A DNA stretch of 64,000 nt from Mycobacterium celatum (GTDB lineage Bacteria > Actinomycetota > Actinomycetes > Mycobacteriales > Mycobacteriaceae): assembly GCF_002101595.1 (NCBI RefSeq), contig NZ_LQOM01000048.1, positions 62,001 through 126,000 on the forward strand, written 5' to 3'. Both the position numbers and the translations under genes were made by a program. Under the pieces are notes generated by a model. The model did not search any database. It was given only the letters and a program-made list of their open reading frames with translations, and was not told the DNA's origin. Positions 41,721 to 50,453 of this stretch are shown one piece after another (the first letter of the stretch is position 1; each line of letters begins with the position of its first letter).

Positions 41721-43634
41721 ATGCTTGAACAGATCCGCGGGCCCGCCGATCTGCAACACCTTTCGCAGGCGGAACTGCGCGGTCTGGCTCGCGAAATCCG
41801 CGAGTTCCTGATCCACAAGGTCGCCGCCACCGGAGGGCATCTGGGGCCCAACTTGGGCGTCGTCGAGCTGACGCTGGCGCTGCACCGGGTGTTCGACTCC
41901 CCGCACGACCCGATCATCTTCGACACGGGCCATCAGGCCTATGTGCACAAGATGCTGACCGGTCGCTGCGCCGACTTCGAGACGCTGCGCAAGAAGGGCG
42001 GGCTGTCGGGGTATCCGTCGCGTGCCGAAAGCGAGCACGACTGGGTGGAGTCCAGCCATGCCAGCGCGGCGTTGTCGTACGCCGACGGGTTGGCCAAGGC
42101 GTTCGAGTTGACCGGGCATCGTAACCGGCATGTGGTTGCGGTGGTCGGCGACGGCGCGCTCACCGGCGGCATGTGCTGGGAGGCGCTGAACAACATCGCC
42201 GCGGCGCGTCGCCCGGTGATCATCGTCGTCAACGACAACGGTCGCAGCTACGCCCCCACATTCGGCGGCTTCGCGAACCACCTGGCCATGCTGCGGCTGC
42301 AGCCCAGCTACGAGCATCTGCTGGAGCGGGGCCGCACCGCGGTGCGCGGCATGCCGGTGATCGGCGAGCTGGTCTACCACTTCATGCACAGCGTCAAGGC
42401 CGGCGTGAAGGACGCGTTGAGCCCGCAGCTGCTGTTCGCCGATCTCGGGCTGAAGTATGTCGGGCCGGTCGACGGCCACGACGAGCACGCCGTGGAGACC
42501 GCGCTGCGCAGTGCCCGCGGGTTCGGCGGGCCGGTGCTCGTGCACGTCGCCACCCGCAAGGGCAATGGCTACGGCCCGGCCGAGAACGACGAAGCCGAAC
42601 AGATGCACTCCTGCGGGGTGATCGACCCGGTGACCGGACTGGCGACGTCGGTGCCCGGCCCGGGCTGGACGGCGACGTTCACCGAGGCGCTGATCGAGTA
42701 CGGCGCCAAGCGCCGCGACGTCGTCGCGATCACCGCGGCCATGCCCGGCCCCACTGGGCTGGCCGCGTTCGGGCAGCGGTTCCCGGACCGGTTGTTCGAC
42801 GTCGGGATCGCCGAGCAGCACGCGCTGACGTCGGCGGCCGGTCTGGCGATGGGCGGGCTGCATCCGGTGGTGGCGATCTACTCGACGTTCCTCAACCGCG
42901 CTTTCGACCAGATCATGATGGATGTGGCGCTGCACAAGCTGCCGGTCACCATGGTGCTCGACCGGGCGGGGATCACCGGGCCCGACGGCGCCAGCCACAA
43001 CGGCATGTGGGATCTGTCGATGCTGGGCATCGTGCCCGGTATTCGGGTGGCCGCGCCCCGTGACGCCACCCGGCTGCGCGAGGAGCTCGGCGAGGCGCTC
43101 GACGTCGACGACGGCCCGACCGCTATCCGGTTCCCGAAAGGTGATGTGGGCCAAGATATTCCGGCTGTCGAGCGGCGTGCCGGGGTGGACGTTCTGGCGC
43201 TGCCTGCCGAAGGGCTGGGCCACGACGTGCTGCTGGTGGCGGTCGGGGCGTTCGCGTCGATGGCGCTGGCCGTGGCCGAGAGGCTGCGCAACCAGGGCAT
43301 CGGCGTGACGGTGATCGACCCGCGCTGGGTGCTGCCGGTCGCCGACGCGGTGCGTGACTTGGCGACGACGCACAAACTGGTCGCCACGCTGGAGGATAAC
43401 GGCGTGGCCGGCGGTGTGGGCTCCGCGGTGTCGGCGGCGCTGCGGCGCGCGGAGATCGACGTGCCGTGCCGCGACGTTGGTCTGCCGCAACAGTTCTTCG
43501 ACCACGCCTCGCGCGGCGAGGTGCTTACCGAGGTCGGCCTGACCGAGCAGAACGTGGCCCGCCAGATCACCGGATGGGTTGCGGCCCTGGGTAGTTCGGT
43601 GGCCGAAGCCGAGATTCGCGAGCACCTCGACTAA
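41721..43634 (+). CDS. dxs: 1-deoxy-D-xylulose-5-phosphate synthase
   Basis: Dxs joins pyruvate and glyceraldehyde 3-phosphate in the first step of the non-mevalonate isoprenoid pathway. The 637-residue thiamine-diphosphate enzyme shows the TPP motif VVGDGALTGGMCWEALNN, HASAALSYADGLAKA, the transketolase-type central domain with VGIAEQHALTSAAGLA and YSTFLNRAFDQ, and the C-terminal domain. It is full-length and divergent from the ArsB-CBS-ArsB locus. Confidence 0.97.
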   Translation: MLEQIRGPADLQHLSQAELRGLAREIREFLIHKVAATGGHLGPNLGVVELTLALHRVFDSPHDPIIFDTGHQAYVHKMLTGRCADFETLRKKGGLSGYPSRAESEHDWVESSHASAALSYADGLAKAFELTGHRNRHVVAVVGDGALTGGMCWEALNNIAAARRPVIIVVNDNGRSYAPTFGGFANHLAMLRLQPSYEHLLERGRTAVRGMPVIGELVYHFMHSVKAGVKDALSPQLLFADLGLKYVGPVDGHDEHAVETALRSARGFGGPVLVHVATRKGNGYGPAENDEAEQMHSCGVIDPVTGLATSVPGPGWTATFTEALIEYGAKRRDVVAITAAMPGPTGLAAFGQRFPDRLFDVGIAEQHALTSAAGLAMGGLHPVVAIYSTFLNRAFDQIMMDVALHKLPVTMVLDRAGITGPDGASHNGMWDLSMLGIVPGIRVAAPRDATRLREELGEALDVDDGPTAIRFPKGDVGQDIPAVERRAGVDVLALPAEGLGHDVLLVAVGAFASMALAVAERLRNQGIGVTVIDPRWVLPVADAVRDLATTHKLVATLEDNGVAGGVGSAVSAALRRAEIDVPCRDVGLPQQFFDHASRGEVLTEVGLTEQNVARQITGWVAALGSSVAEAEIREHLD

Positions 43635-43643
43635 GGTTCGCCA

Positions 43644-44876
43644 CTAAGCCAGCGCCGCGGCCAAGACCGGAACCACCAGCTCCCGCTGCCAGGCCCGGGC
43701 TTGGCCGGCGCGTAGAAACTCGTCGACTGCGGCCTCGCCACCGCCTTCCCAGTCCCAGCACAGCCGTCGCACCAGGTCGGGGGAGATCAAATTCTCCATC
43801 GGCACCGACACTCGTTGCGCCACCTCGGCGAGCGCCGTGCGAGCCGCCTCCAGCCGCGCCGCGGCTTCGGGTCTGCGTTTGGCCCAGCGCGCCGGCACCG
43901 GAGGGCCGTTGGGCTGGTCGTCGTCGAGGGAATTCGGGTTCTCCCGGGCGGCCTGCAAGGCGGCCAACCACGTCGCGGCGGCGCGGCGCTGCTTGCGCCC
44001 GCCGAAGATGGGCAGGGCCAGCAGTTCGTCGACGGTCTTGGGGTCGGCGATGGCGGCATCGATGATCGCCGAATCCGGCAGGATCCGGCCGGGCGCGATG
44101 TCGCGCTGCTGGGCGATGCGGTCACGCGCGGTCCACAATTCCCGGACCGCGGCCAGTCCCCGTTGGTCACGCACCTTGTGGATGCCCGACGTGCGCCGCC
44201 AGCGGTCGCGCCTCGTCGGCTGCGCAACGAAATTCCGCAGGTACTCGAATTCCTCTGCAGCCCAAGCGGTTTTGCCCTGCTTGGCCAACACGGCGGCGAT
44301 CGCCTCGCGCAGGTCGAGTAGAACTTCCACGTCCAGCGCCGCGTAGTTCAGCCAGGCGGCCGGCAGCGGGCGTTTGGACCAGTCGGCCGCGCCGTGGCCC
44401 TTGACCAAGCCGAGGCCCAGCAGCCGCTGCACCTCGGCGGCCAGATTGACCCGGTCGAACCCGGCCAGCCGACCGGCCAGCTCGGTGTCGTACAGCGCCT
44501 GCGGTCGCATGCCGACCTCGGCCAGGCATGGCAGGTCCTGGTCGGCGGCATGCAGGACCCATTCGTCTTCCGCGAGCACCTCGGCGACGGGCCGCAGCAC
44601 GGCCAGCGAGTCGCCGCCGTGGCTGACCGGATCGATGAGCACGGTGCCGGCACCGGCCCGCCGGATCTGGATCAGGTAGGCCCGGTTGGAGTAGCGGTAC
44701 CCCGACGCGCGCTCGGCGTCCACCGCGAACGGTCCGCGGCCGCCGGCCAGCCGGTCTGCGGCCGCCTTGATCTCGGTGGCGGTCACCGACAGGTCGGGCA
44801 CTCCGTCGGCGGGACGAAGCAGCGGTGTGGCTTCGGGTTCCGTGCTGTCGACTTGATCGGGCGCAGGATCGGTCAT
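43644..44876 (-). CDS. rnd: Ribonuclease D-like 3'-5' exonuclease
   Basis: The 410-residue protein has the DEDDy exonuclease domain, with Exo I (FAVDAERASGYRYSNRAYLIQI), Exo II (LHAADQDLPCLAEVG) and Exo III (LNYAALDVEVLLDL). An HRDC domain follows (LWTARDRIAQQRDIAPGRILPDSAI). It processes RNA 3' ends. It starts 1 bp after the DUF3000 stop, so the two are an operon, and it is convergent with dxs. Confidence 0.93.
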   Translation of the reverse strand: MTDPAPDQVDSTEPEATPLLRPADGVPDLSVTATEIKAAADRLAGGRGPFAVDAERASGYRYSNRAYLIQIRRAGAGTVLIDPVSHGGDSLAVLRPVAEVLAEDEWVLHAADQDLPCLAEVGMRPQALYDTELAGRLAGFDRVNLAAEVQRLLGLGLVKGHGAADWSKRPLPAAWLNYAALDVEVLLDLREAIAAVLAKQGKTAWAAEEFEYLRNFVAQPTRRDRWRRTSGIHKVRDQRGLAAVRELWTARDRIAQQRDIAPGRILPDSAIIDAAIADPKTVDELLALPIFGGRKQRRAAATWLAALQAARENPNSLDDDQPNGPPVPARWAKRRPEAAARLEAARTALAEVAQRVSVPMENLISPDLVRRLCWDWEGGGEAAVDEFLRAGQARAWQRELVVPVLAAALA

Positions 44877-44877
44877 G

Positions 44878-45480
44878 TCAGGCGCGGGATCGGGAGCCGA
44901 GGTCGGTCACCCCGACCGGCGGCAACCCCGCGGCATGCTCGAGTACCTCGCAAAAAGCCTCGACGTGCGTGCCGATGTCGAGGGTGGTCGCCGTCCACGA
45001 CGCCCGCAGTTCCAACTGGTGTGCGCGCGGCGGCCCGGAAATGTCGCCGTAGCGCACCGAGGTGGTGGCGGTGACGGTTCCACCGAGCGCGGTGACGTGT
45101 TCGGCGCGTGCATCCAGTGCGTCGACCAGCCAGCTCCACGCCACCTCCGGCAGCAGCGGGTCGACGGCTTCGCTGGAGTCCAGGTCGGCCTGGATGTAGG
45201 CGACCAGGCGCATGGTGCCGTCCCAGGCGTCGGCGCCGTCGGGGTCGTAGAGCAGGATCAACCGGCCGAACGCGTCACCCTCCGAGCGCTCCGGGACGAT
45301 CGTGGCGTCGGGGTGTTTCACCTCCGCACCCAGCGCATAGCTGTATGGCGCGAGGCGCTGGGGGGGCCGGATGGGGCCCAGCTCGATTTCGGACCGCACG
45401 GTCGCAGCGTTCATTGCCGCCACCGCCTCGCGGAAGGGCACCGGTTCGGCTGAGGTCACGACATTTGACGGTAGACCCAA
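44878..45480 (-). CDS. DUF3000 protein (Rv2680-like)
   Basis: The protein of up to 200 residues matches DUF3000 (FREAVAAMNAATVRSEIELGPIRPPQRLAPYSYALGAEV, DPLLPEVAWSWLVDAL, LELRASWT). The function is unknown. The 5' limit is a TTG at 45480; a GTG at 45459 is an equally weak alternative, since neither has a clear ribosome binding site. It is co-transcribed with rnd. Confidence 0.82.
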   Translation of the reverse strand: MGLPSNVVTSAEPVPFREAVAAMNAATVRSEIELGPIRPPQRLAPYSYALGAEVKHPDATIVPERSEGDAFGRLILLYDPDGADAWDGTMRLVAYIQADLDSSEAVDPLLPEVAWSWLVDALDARAEHVTALGGTVTATTSVRYGDISGPPRAHQLELRASWTATTLDIGTHVEAFCEVLEHAAGLPPVGVTDLGSRSRA

Positions 45481-45530
45481 CCGCCGACAGGGGGGAACAG
45501 GCGCGCCGTTTCAGTCGCGCAGCCGCCCGG

Positions 45531-46352
45531 CTACTGGCGGGTATCCGCCGAAAACCGTGCCGGTCGCTTCTCTCGGTGCGCCGCCAGCCCCTCGGCCACG
45601 TCGGGCCCGCTGAACGCAAGAAATTCCAGGCCAAGGGAGGTTTCGAAGGCCGGCGCGAACATCCGGTACCAGTGGTTGAGGGCGTGCTTGGTGAACCGGA
45701 TAGCGGTTTGCGCGCCTTGGGCCAGATCGGCCGCGATGCGGGTCGCGGTGGCCAGCACCTCGTCGTCGTCGACACAGGTCGAGACCAGGCCGATCCGCTC
45801 GGCTTCCTCACCGGACAGCGGCTCGCAGGTGAGCAGGTAGTACTTCGCTTTGGCCATGCCGACCAGCAGCGGCCAGCAGATCGCCGCGTGATCGCCGGCG
45901 GCCACCCCCAGCTTGGTGTGCCCGTCGATGATCTTGGCGGTGCGGCCGGCCACCGACACGTCGGCGAGCAGCGCTACCACCAGCCCGGCGCCGACCGCGG
46001 CGCCGCGGATCGCCGAGACCACCGGCTTGTCGAAGTTGACCATGTTGAGCACCAGGTCGCGGGCCTCGCGCATGATGCGCATCCGATCGGGGAACTCGCC
46101 CATCGTTTCCTGGATCAGGTCGAAGCTGCCGCCGGAGGAGAACGCCCTGCCCTCACCACGGACCAGCACCGCTCGCACGTCGGGGTCGCGGTCGATGGCC
46201 GGCCAGATCTCGGCAAGGTCCCGGTGCATCTGAGGCCCGACGGAATTCAGCCCGGGCGCGTCGAGAACCACCTCGAGCACACCGTTGGGACCCGATTCGA
46301 TTCGCAGACTTGGGAACTCGTCGTAATTGACCGGTGGTTGCTGTACTGGCAT
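45531..46352 (-). CDS. echA15: Enoyl-CoA hydratase/isomerase family protein EchA15
   Basis: The 273-residue crotonase-fold protein has the oxyanion-hole stretches GRAFSSGGSFDLI and IRGAAVGAGLVVALLADVSV. At the two usual catalytic glutamate positions the sequence does not show a clear canonical Glu pair, so the precise reaction is open. The ATG at 46352 gives the M. tuberculosis length. It is downstream of the GMC cluster on the same strand. Confidence 0.88.
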   Translation of the reverse strand: MPVQQPPVNYDEFPSLRIESGPNGVLEVVLDAPGLNSVGPQMHRDLAEIWPAIDRDPDVRAVLVRGEGRAFSSGGSFDLIQETMGEFPDRMRIMREARDLVLNMVNFDKPVVSAIRGAAVGAGLVVALLADVSVAGRTAKIIDGHTKLGVAAGDHAAICWPLLVGMAKAKYYLLTCEPLSGEEAERIGLVSTCVDDDEVLATATRIAADLAQGAQTAIRFTKHALNHWYRMFAPAFETSLGLEFLAFSGPDVAEGLAAHREKRPARFSADTRQ

Positions 46353-46362
46353 ATCGACGAGG

Positions 46363-48051
46363 TTACGCAGGCGCCGCCAGGCGGCGGTCATCGGCCTTGA
46401 TGTCGCCGCGCACGATCCGTTCGGCCAGCCGCGACGCCAGCGCCATGATCGTCAGCGCCGGGTTGGCGCTGCCCTGCGTGGGGCACACCGACCCGTCGGC
46501 CAAAAACAGGTTGGGCACCGCCCAGGTCCGCTGATCGGAGTTGACGACGCTGGTCTCGGGATCCGAGCCCATCCGCGCACCGCCGATCAGATGCGCGAAC
46601 CGCTGGATCGTCAGCACGTCTTGGGCGTCGGCCGCGTGCAGGATGTTGGTGATCACCTTGGTCGAGTACTCCATGTTCGCCTTGTCGTTGTCCGACAGCG
46701 AGTAAGCGAAGTGGGCGACGGGAATGCCGTACGGGTCCGTCTCGTCGGCCAGCGTAACCCGGTTGTCCTGGTGCGGCAGCAGCTCGTTGAGCACGCCGAT
46801 GGTGGCCCAGTGGTTGTAGTCGCGCATGTATTCGCGCAGCGCCGCGCCCCAATGCCCGTCGGCCAGCACGTGTTCGGCCCACCCGATCGGCAGCGGCGAC
46901 ACGGTCTGGATGGAAAACCCGCGGGCGAAGCCGCGATCCGGATCGGTCTCGTAGAACTGCTCCGATGACACCTCCGGCGGTGGTGCCTTGTACATCCGCA
47001 ACTCCTCTGGCCAGCGGCCCGCGGTTTGCGAAGCGCCCTGCACCATCACGTAGCGGCCGACCTGGTCGCTGTTGTTGCACAACCCGTTCGGGAATCTGGA
47101 GCTGGTGGAGTTCAGCAGCAGCCGCGGCGTCTCGATCGAATAGCCCGCTACTACCACCACTTTGGCGCGCTGGAACCGCTCCTTTCCACCGACTTCATCG
47201 AAATACGTGACGCCGCTGGCGTTTCCGGCCTCGTCGAGCTCTACCCGTGCCGCCATGCAGTTGGCCCGGACCTCGACGCCGTGGGCCAGTGCGTCGGGCA
47301 GATGGGTGACGAACGGGCTGGCCTTGGCGTTGACCTTGCAGCCCTGAAGGCAGTAGCCGCGGTAGATGCAGTGCGGCCGGTTGCCGAACGTGCCGTTGAC
47401 AATCCCGACCGGGCCCACCCGCATCTCGATGCCGAGTTTGAGCGCGCCTTCCCACAGCTTCAGCGCCGCGGCCGCGACCGGGTGCGGCGAGTGCGGGTAG
47501 CGGTGCGGGTCGCCCCATGGCCAGTCCTGCCCGGCGACCGGCAATTCCCGCTCCAGCCGCTCATAGTGCGGCTTAAGGTCGGCGTAGCTGATCGGCCAGT
47601 CGGCGCCGACGCGGTCGCGGGTGAACGTTTCGAAATCGCTGGGATGGAAGCGCGGCGTGTAGCCGGCGTAGTGCACCATCGAGCCGCCCACTCCGCGACC
47701 GGAGTTGTTCTTGCCCAACTCGATCGGGTCCGATCCGCCGATGATCCGCTTCTGCGTCCAGTACAGCTGGTGCGACCCGGCCTCGTCGGACACCCAGTCC
47801 TCGTCGGGGTGCCAGAACGGCCCGGCCTCCAGGATCACGATCCGCCACCCGGCGCGGGCCAGCCGCTGCGCCAGCACCGAACCGCCCGCGCCGGCACCCA
47901 CGATCACCATGTCGACTTCCTCGTCGTCGGCATAGCGGCGCATGGTGCGCTCGCCGGGCAGGTCGCGGGAATGCACGTCGAGCAGGAAACGCGAATCGTT
48001 GTCGCGCGGACCGACGGCGCCCTTCAGGATTCCGCGCCAGAAGTCACCCAT
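46363..48051 (-). CDS. GMC-family FAD oxidoreductase
   Basis: The 562-residue flavoprotein has the FAD motif VDMVIVGAGAGGSVLAQRLARAGW, GRGVGGSMVHYAGYTPRF, a Cys-rich insertion (CIYRGYCLQGCKVNAKAS), and the C-terminal HLIGGARMGSD and CPTQGSANPALTIMALASRLAE motifs of membrane-associated gluconate/alcohol dehydrogenase-type GMC enzymes. It overlaps the small-subunit gene by 8 bp. The substrate is unknown. Confidence 0.9.
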   Translation of the reverse strand: MGDFWRGILKGAVGPRDNDSRFLLDVHSRDLPGERTMRRYADDEEVDMVIVGAGAGGSVLAQRLARAGWRIVILEAGPFWHPDEDWVSDEAGSHQLYWTQKRIIGGSDPIELGKNNSGRGVGGSMVHYAGYTPRFHPSDFETFTRDRVGADWPISYADLKPHYERLERELPVAGQDWPWGDPHRYPHSPHPVAAAALKLWEGALKLGIEMRVGPVGIVNGTFGNRPHCIYRGYCLQGCKVNAKASPFVTHLPDALAHGVEVRANCMAARVELDEAGNASGVTYFDEVGGKERFQRAKVVVVAGYSIETPRLLLNSTSSRFPNGLCNNSDQVGRYVMVQGASQTAGRWPEELRMYKAPPPEVSSEQFYETDPDRGFARGFSIQTVSPLPIGWAEHVLADGHWGAALREYMRDYNHWATIGVLNELLPHQDNRVTLADETDPYGIPVAHFAYSLSDNDKANMEYSTKVITNILHAADAQDVLTIQRFAHLIGGARMGSDPETSVVNSDQRTWAVPNLFLADGSVCPTQGSANPALTIMALASRLAERIVRGDIKADDRRLAAPA

Positions 48052-48790
48052 CGATGTCGTCCTTCTCGACGGTCTCGACCGGATCCTCGGACGTCGCACC
48101 CGGTGTCTCGTAGGGCTCGCGGATGCCGACCCCGCCGAGCCGCATGAAGCCGTGCGGATAGGCGGGCCCGCCGAACCCGATCTCGTTCCACGACCACGGG
48201 TGGCTGTAGAAGGCGGACAGCGCGCCGCGCATCACCACCGACCAGGCGCGCGAGACGTTGATCTTCTCCCAGCTGCCGCCGGACAGCTCGGCGTCGGCGA
48301 ACCGCTGAACGATCGCTTCGCGCGTCTTGGCGTCGGCGGCCGCAAACGACTCCGCGCCGGCATCCCGGGCCGCCTCATCCAAACCGCTCAACACCAGCCG
48401 CCAGGTGTCGCGGTCGTCGGGCATGTCGTCGTACTGAAAGCCGTCCAGCCGGCCGTCGGCGAGCTTGGCGTCGACGAACTCGGCCACCGGTATCCGCGGC
48501 TCGCCGTCTTGAGCCAGCACGGTGTCGCAGAACGCCCGAAGCGTCGGCTCGGCCGTGGCGTCGAAGAACCGTAGCGGCCCGGGCTCCTCCAACCGGGCCA
48601 GCACCACTTTTCGGGTGGCCTCGTCCCAGCTCTCGATCGTGGACAGCACGTCGTAGTCGGGATAGCGGCCGATCATCTGCGGCGTTTTGCCGCGGCGCTG
48701 GCGCGGCAGCCACGACGGGTGCAGCGGCTTGCCGTCCGGCCGCAGATTGGGCAGGTGTTTGCCGCTGGCGATGTCGGGTCTGTTCGGCAT
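48044..48790 (-). CDS. Gluconate 2-dehydrogenase subunit 3-like protein
   Basis: The 248-residue protein matches the small-subunit family that partners GMC dehydrogenases (FDATAEPTLRAFCDTVLAQDGEPRIPVAEFVDAKLADG, YSHPWSWNEIGFGGPAYPHGF). No Tat motif is evident. It starts 2 bp after the stop of the membrane protein gene and overlaps the GMC gene, so the three are one operon. Confidence 0.86.
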   Translation of the reverse strand: MPNRPDIASGKHLPNLRPDGKPLHPSWLPRQRRGKTPQMIGRYPDYDVLSTIESWDEATRKVVLARLEEPGPLRFFDATAEPTLRAFCDTVLAQDGEPRIPVAEFVDAKLADGRLDGFQYDDMPDDRDTWRLVLSGLDEAARDAGAESFAAADAKTREAIVQRFADAELSGGSWEKINVSRAWSVVMRGALSAFYSHPWSWNEIGFGGPAYPHGFMRLGGVGIREPYETPGATSEDPVETVEKDDIDG

Positions 48791-48792
48791 GC

Positions 48793-49266
48793 TCACTTCT
48801 CGCGGCGCAGGATCGCGGCGAGCAGGCCCATGGCTCCGACGATGCTCATCAGCCCGGGCGCGGCGATCGGGGGACCCATCGGCACGTTGTAGTTGGCCAG
48901 CCGCCAGCCGCCGGGCCGCCGGGCCACCCCGCGGGCGTGGAAGTACTGGCCCATCAGGCCGTTCACCGCATAGACCCCCGCCGTGACCGGCAGCCACCGC
49001 TTGGCCCAGCGCTTCGAGAACACCCCGGCCACCCCGGCCACCACGACGGGCGGGGTCACCACGATCGGGCTCCACATCCACTTGTTGCCGAAGCTGGCCT
49101 TGTAGTGCTCGAGGTAGATCTCGGCGGTCGTCACCACGGCCGCGAAGGCGGTCAACCCCGACAGCGACCGCTCGAAACGGCCATGGGCGATATTGCGCAA
49201 CGCCCGGTCGACGAAGTACTCGGCCTCCTCGACCACGCCTCCACCAGACTTGTCCATGAGCAACAT
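48793..49266 (-). CDS. Membrane protein of the GMC dehydrogenase cluster
   Basis: The 157-residue protein has about four hydrophobic segments (LTAFAAVVTTAEIYLEHY, WSPIVVTPPVVVAGVAGVF, WLPVTAGVYAVNGLMGQYF, GLMSIVGAMGLLAAIL). It may anchor the dehydrogenase or pass electrons, although no haem-binding CxxCH is present. The ATG at 49266 follows AAAGGAG. It is the first gene of the cluster. Confidence 0.75.
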   Translation of the reverse strand: MLLMDKSGGGVVEEAEYFVDRALRNIAHGRFERSLSGLTAFAAVVTTAEIYLEHYKASFGNKWMWSPIVVTPPVVVAGVAGVFSKRWAKRWLPVTAGVYAVNGLMGQYFHARGVARRPGGWRLANYNVPMGPPIAAPGLMSIVGAMGLLAAILRREK

Positions 49267-49282
49267 CGAGCGTCTCCTTTCT

Positions 49283-49327
49283 GTGGCGACCCGCTGCGCC
49301 CGGCTTCGCCGCGCTTGCGATCGCCAC
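49283..49327. repeat. REP-like palindrome, copy 1
   Basis: A 45-bp element with the stem GTGGCGA/TCGCCAC encloses a CGCTGCGCCCGGCTTCGCC core. It lies between the GMC cluster and hemE. A second copy at 56557-56601 has the same core but the stem GTGGTGA/TCACCAC. Confidence 0.75.
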
Positions 49328-49403
49328 GTTCTGCCGTCGGGTTGCGTAGGGCGCATTCCCCAAATCACCGCCGAGCACACGTGCCGTGGCAGCATTGAGC
49401 CCA

Positions 49404-50453
49404 ATGAGTAACCGTCGCGACCTTCCCGAGTCGCCGTACCTGGCGGCGGCCACGGGGCGCAAACCGCATCGGGTGCCCGTGTGGTTCATGCGGCAGGCGG
49501 GCCGGTCGCTGCCCGAATACCGGGCGCTGCGTGCGGAGCACAGCATGATGGCGGCCTGTTTCGCCGCCGAGCTGATTACCGAGATCACCCTGCAGCCGGT
49601 GCGCCGTCACGACGTGGACGCGGCGATCCTGTTCTCCGACATCGTGGTGCCGTTGCGCGGCGCCGGGGTCGAGCTGGACATCGTGCCCGACGTCGGGCCG
49701 GTGATCGCGGCGCCGGTGCGCACCGCGGCCGACGTTGCGGCATTGAAACCCCTTGAGCCGCAACGTGTTCAGCCGGTAGCCGATGCTGTCGGGCTGCTGG
49801 TGTCCGCGCTCGGCGACGTCCCGCTGATCGGCTTCGCCGGCGCGCCGTTCACGCTGGCGTCCTACCTGGTCGAGGGCGGCCCGAGCCGCCACCACGCCCG
49901 CACCAAGGCGATGATGCTGGCCGAGCCGGATAGCTGGCACGCGCTGATGGAAAAGCTCACCGACCTCACCATCGGCTTTCTGCGGGTGCAGCTCGACGCC
50001 GGAGTGGACGCCATCCAGGTGTTCGACTCCTGGGCCGGTGCGCTGTCGCTGCCCGACTACCGGCAGTACGTGCAGCCGCACAGCGCCCGGGTCTTCGCGG
50101 CGCTGGCTTGCGACGGCGTGCCAATGACGCACTTCGGGGTCGGGACCGCCGAACTGCTGGGCGCGATGTCGGGGGCCGGCGCGACGGTGGTGGGGGTGGA
50201 CTGGCGAACGTCGCTGGCCGACGCGGCCACGCGGGTTCAGCCCGGTACTGCGCTGCAGGGCAATCTCGATCCCGCGGTGCTGCTGGCCGGCTGGCATGTG
50301 GTGGAACGGGCGGCCCGTGCGGTGGTCGACGACGGGCGGCGCGCGGTCGACGCCGGCGCGTCCGGACACATCTTCAACCTCGGCCACGGCGTGCTGCCGG
50401 ACACCGACCCTGGCGTGCTGACCGAGCTGGTGTCGCTGGTCCACTCACTATGA
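49404..50453 (+). CDS. hemE: Uroporphyrinogen decarboxylase
   Basis: HemE converts uroporphyrinogen III to coproporphyrinogen III. The 349-residue protein has the N-terminal signature VWFMRQAGRSLPEYRALR, the FSDIVVP stretch with the catalytic Asp, GFAGAPFTLASY, and FNLGHGVLPDTDP. The ATG at 49404 fits the conserved start MSNRRDLPESPYL. Its stop overlaps the hemY start (ATGA). Confidence 0.96.
   Translation: MSNRRDLPESPYLAAATGRKPHRVPVWFMRQAGRSLPEYRALRAEHSMMAACFAAELITEITLQPVRRHDVDAAILFSDIVVPLRGAGVELDIVPDVGPVIAAPVRTAADVAALKPLEPQRVQPVADAVGLLVSALGDVPLIGFAGAPFTLASYLVEGGPSRHHARTKAMMLAEPDSWHALMEKLTDLTIGFLRVQLDAGVDAIQVFDSWAGALSLPDYRQYVQPHSARVFAALACDGVPMTHFGVGTAELLGAMSGAGATVVGVDWRTSLADAATRVQPGTALQGNLDPAVLLAGWHVVERAARAVVDDGRRAVDAGASGHIFNLGHGVLPDTDPGVLTELVSLVHSL

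Noticed and set aside
41676..43625. 649-codon minus-strand open frame
   Set aside because: Antisense shadow of dxs, rich in Arg, His and Gln, without a domain.
45108..46400. 430-codon plus-strand open frame
   Set aside because: Shadow of DUF3000 and echA15 with Arg/Pro-rich low-complexity translation.
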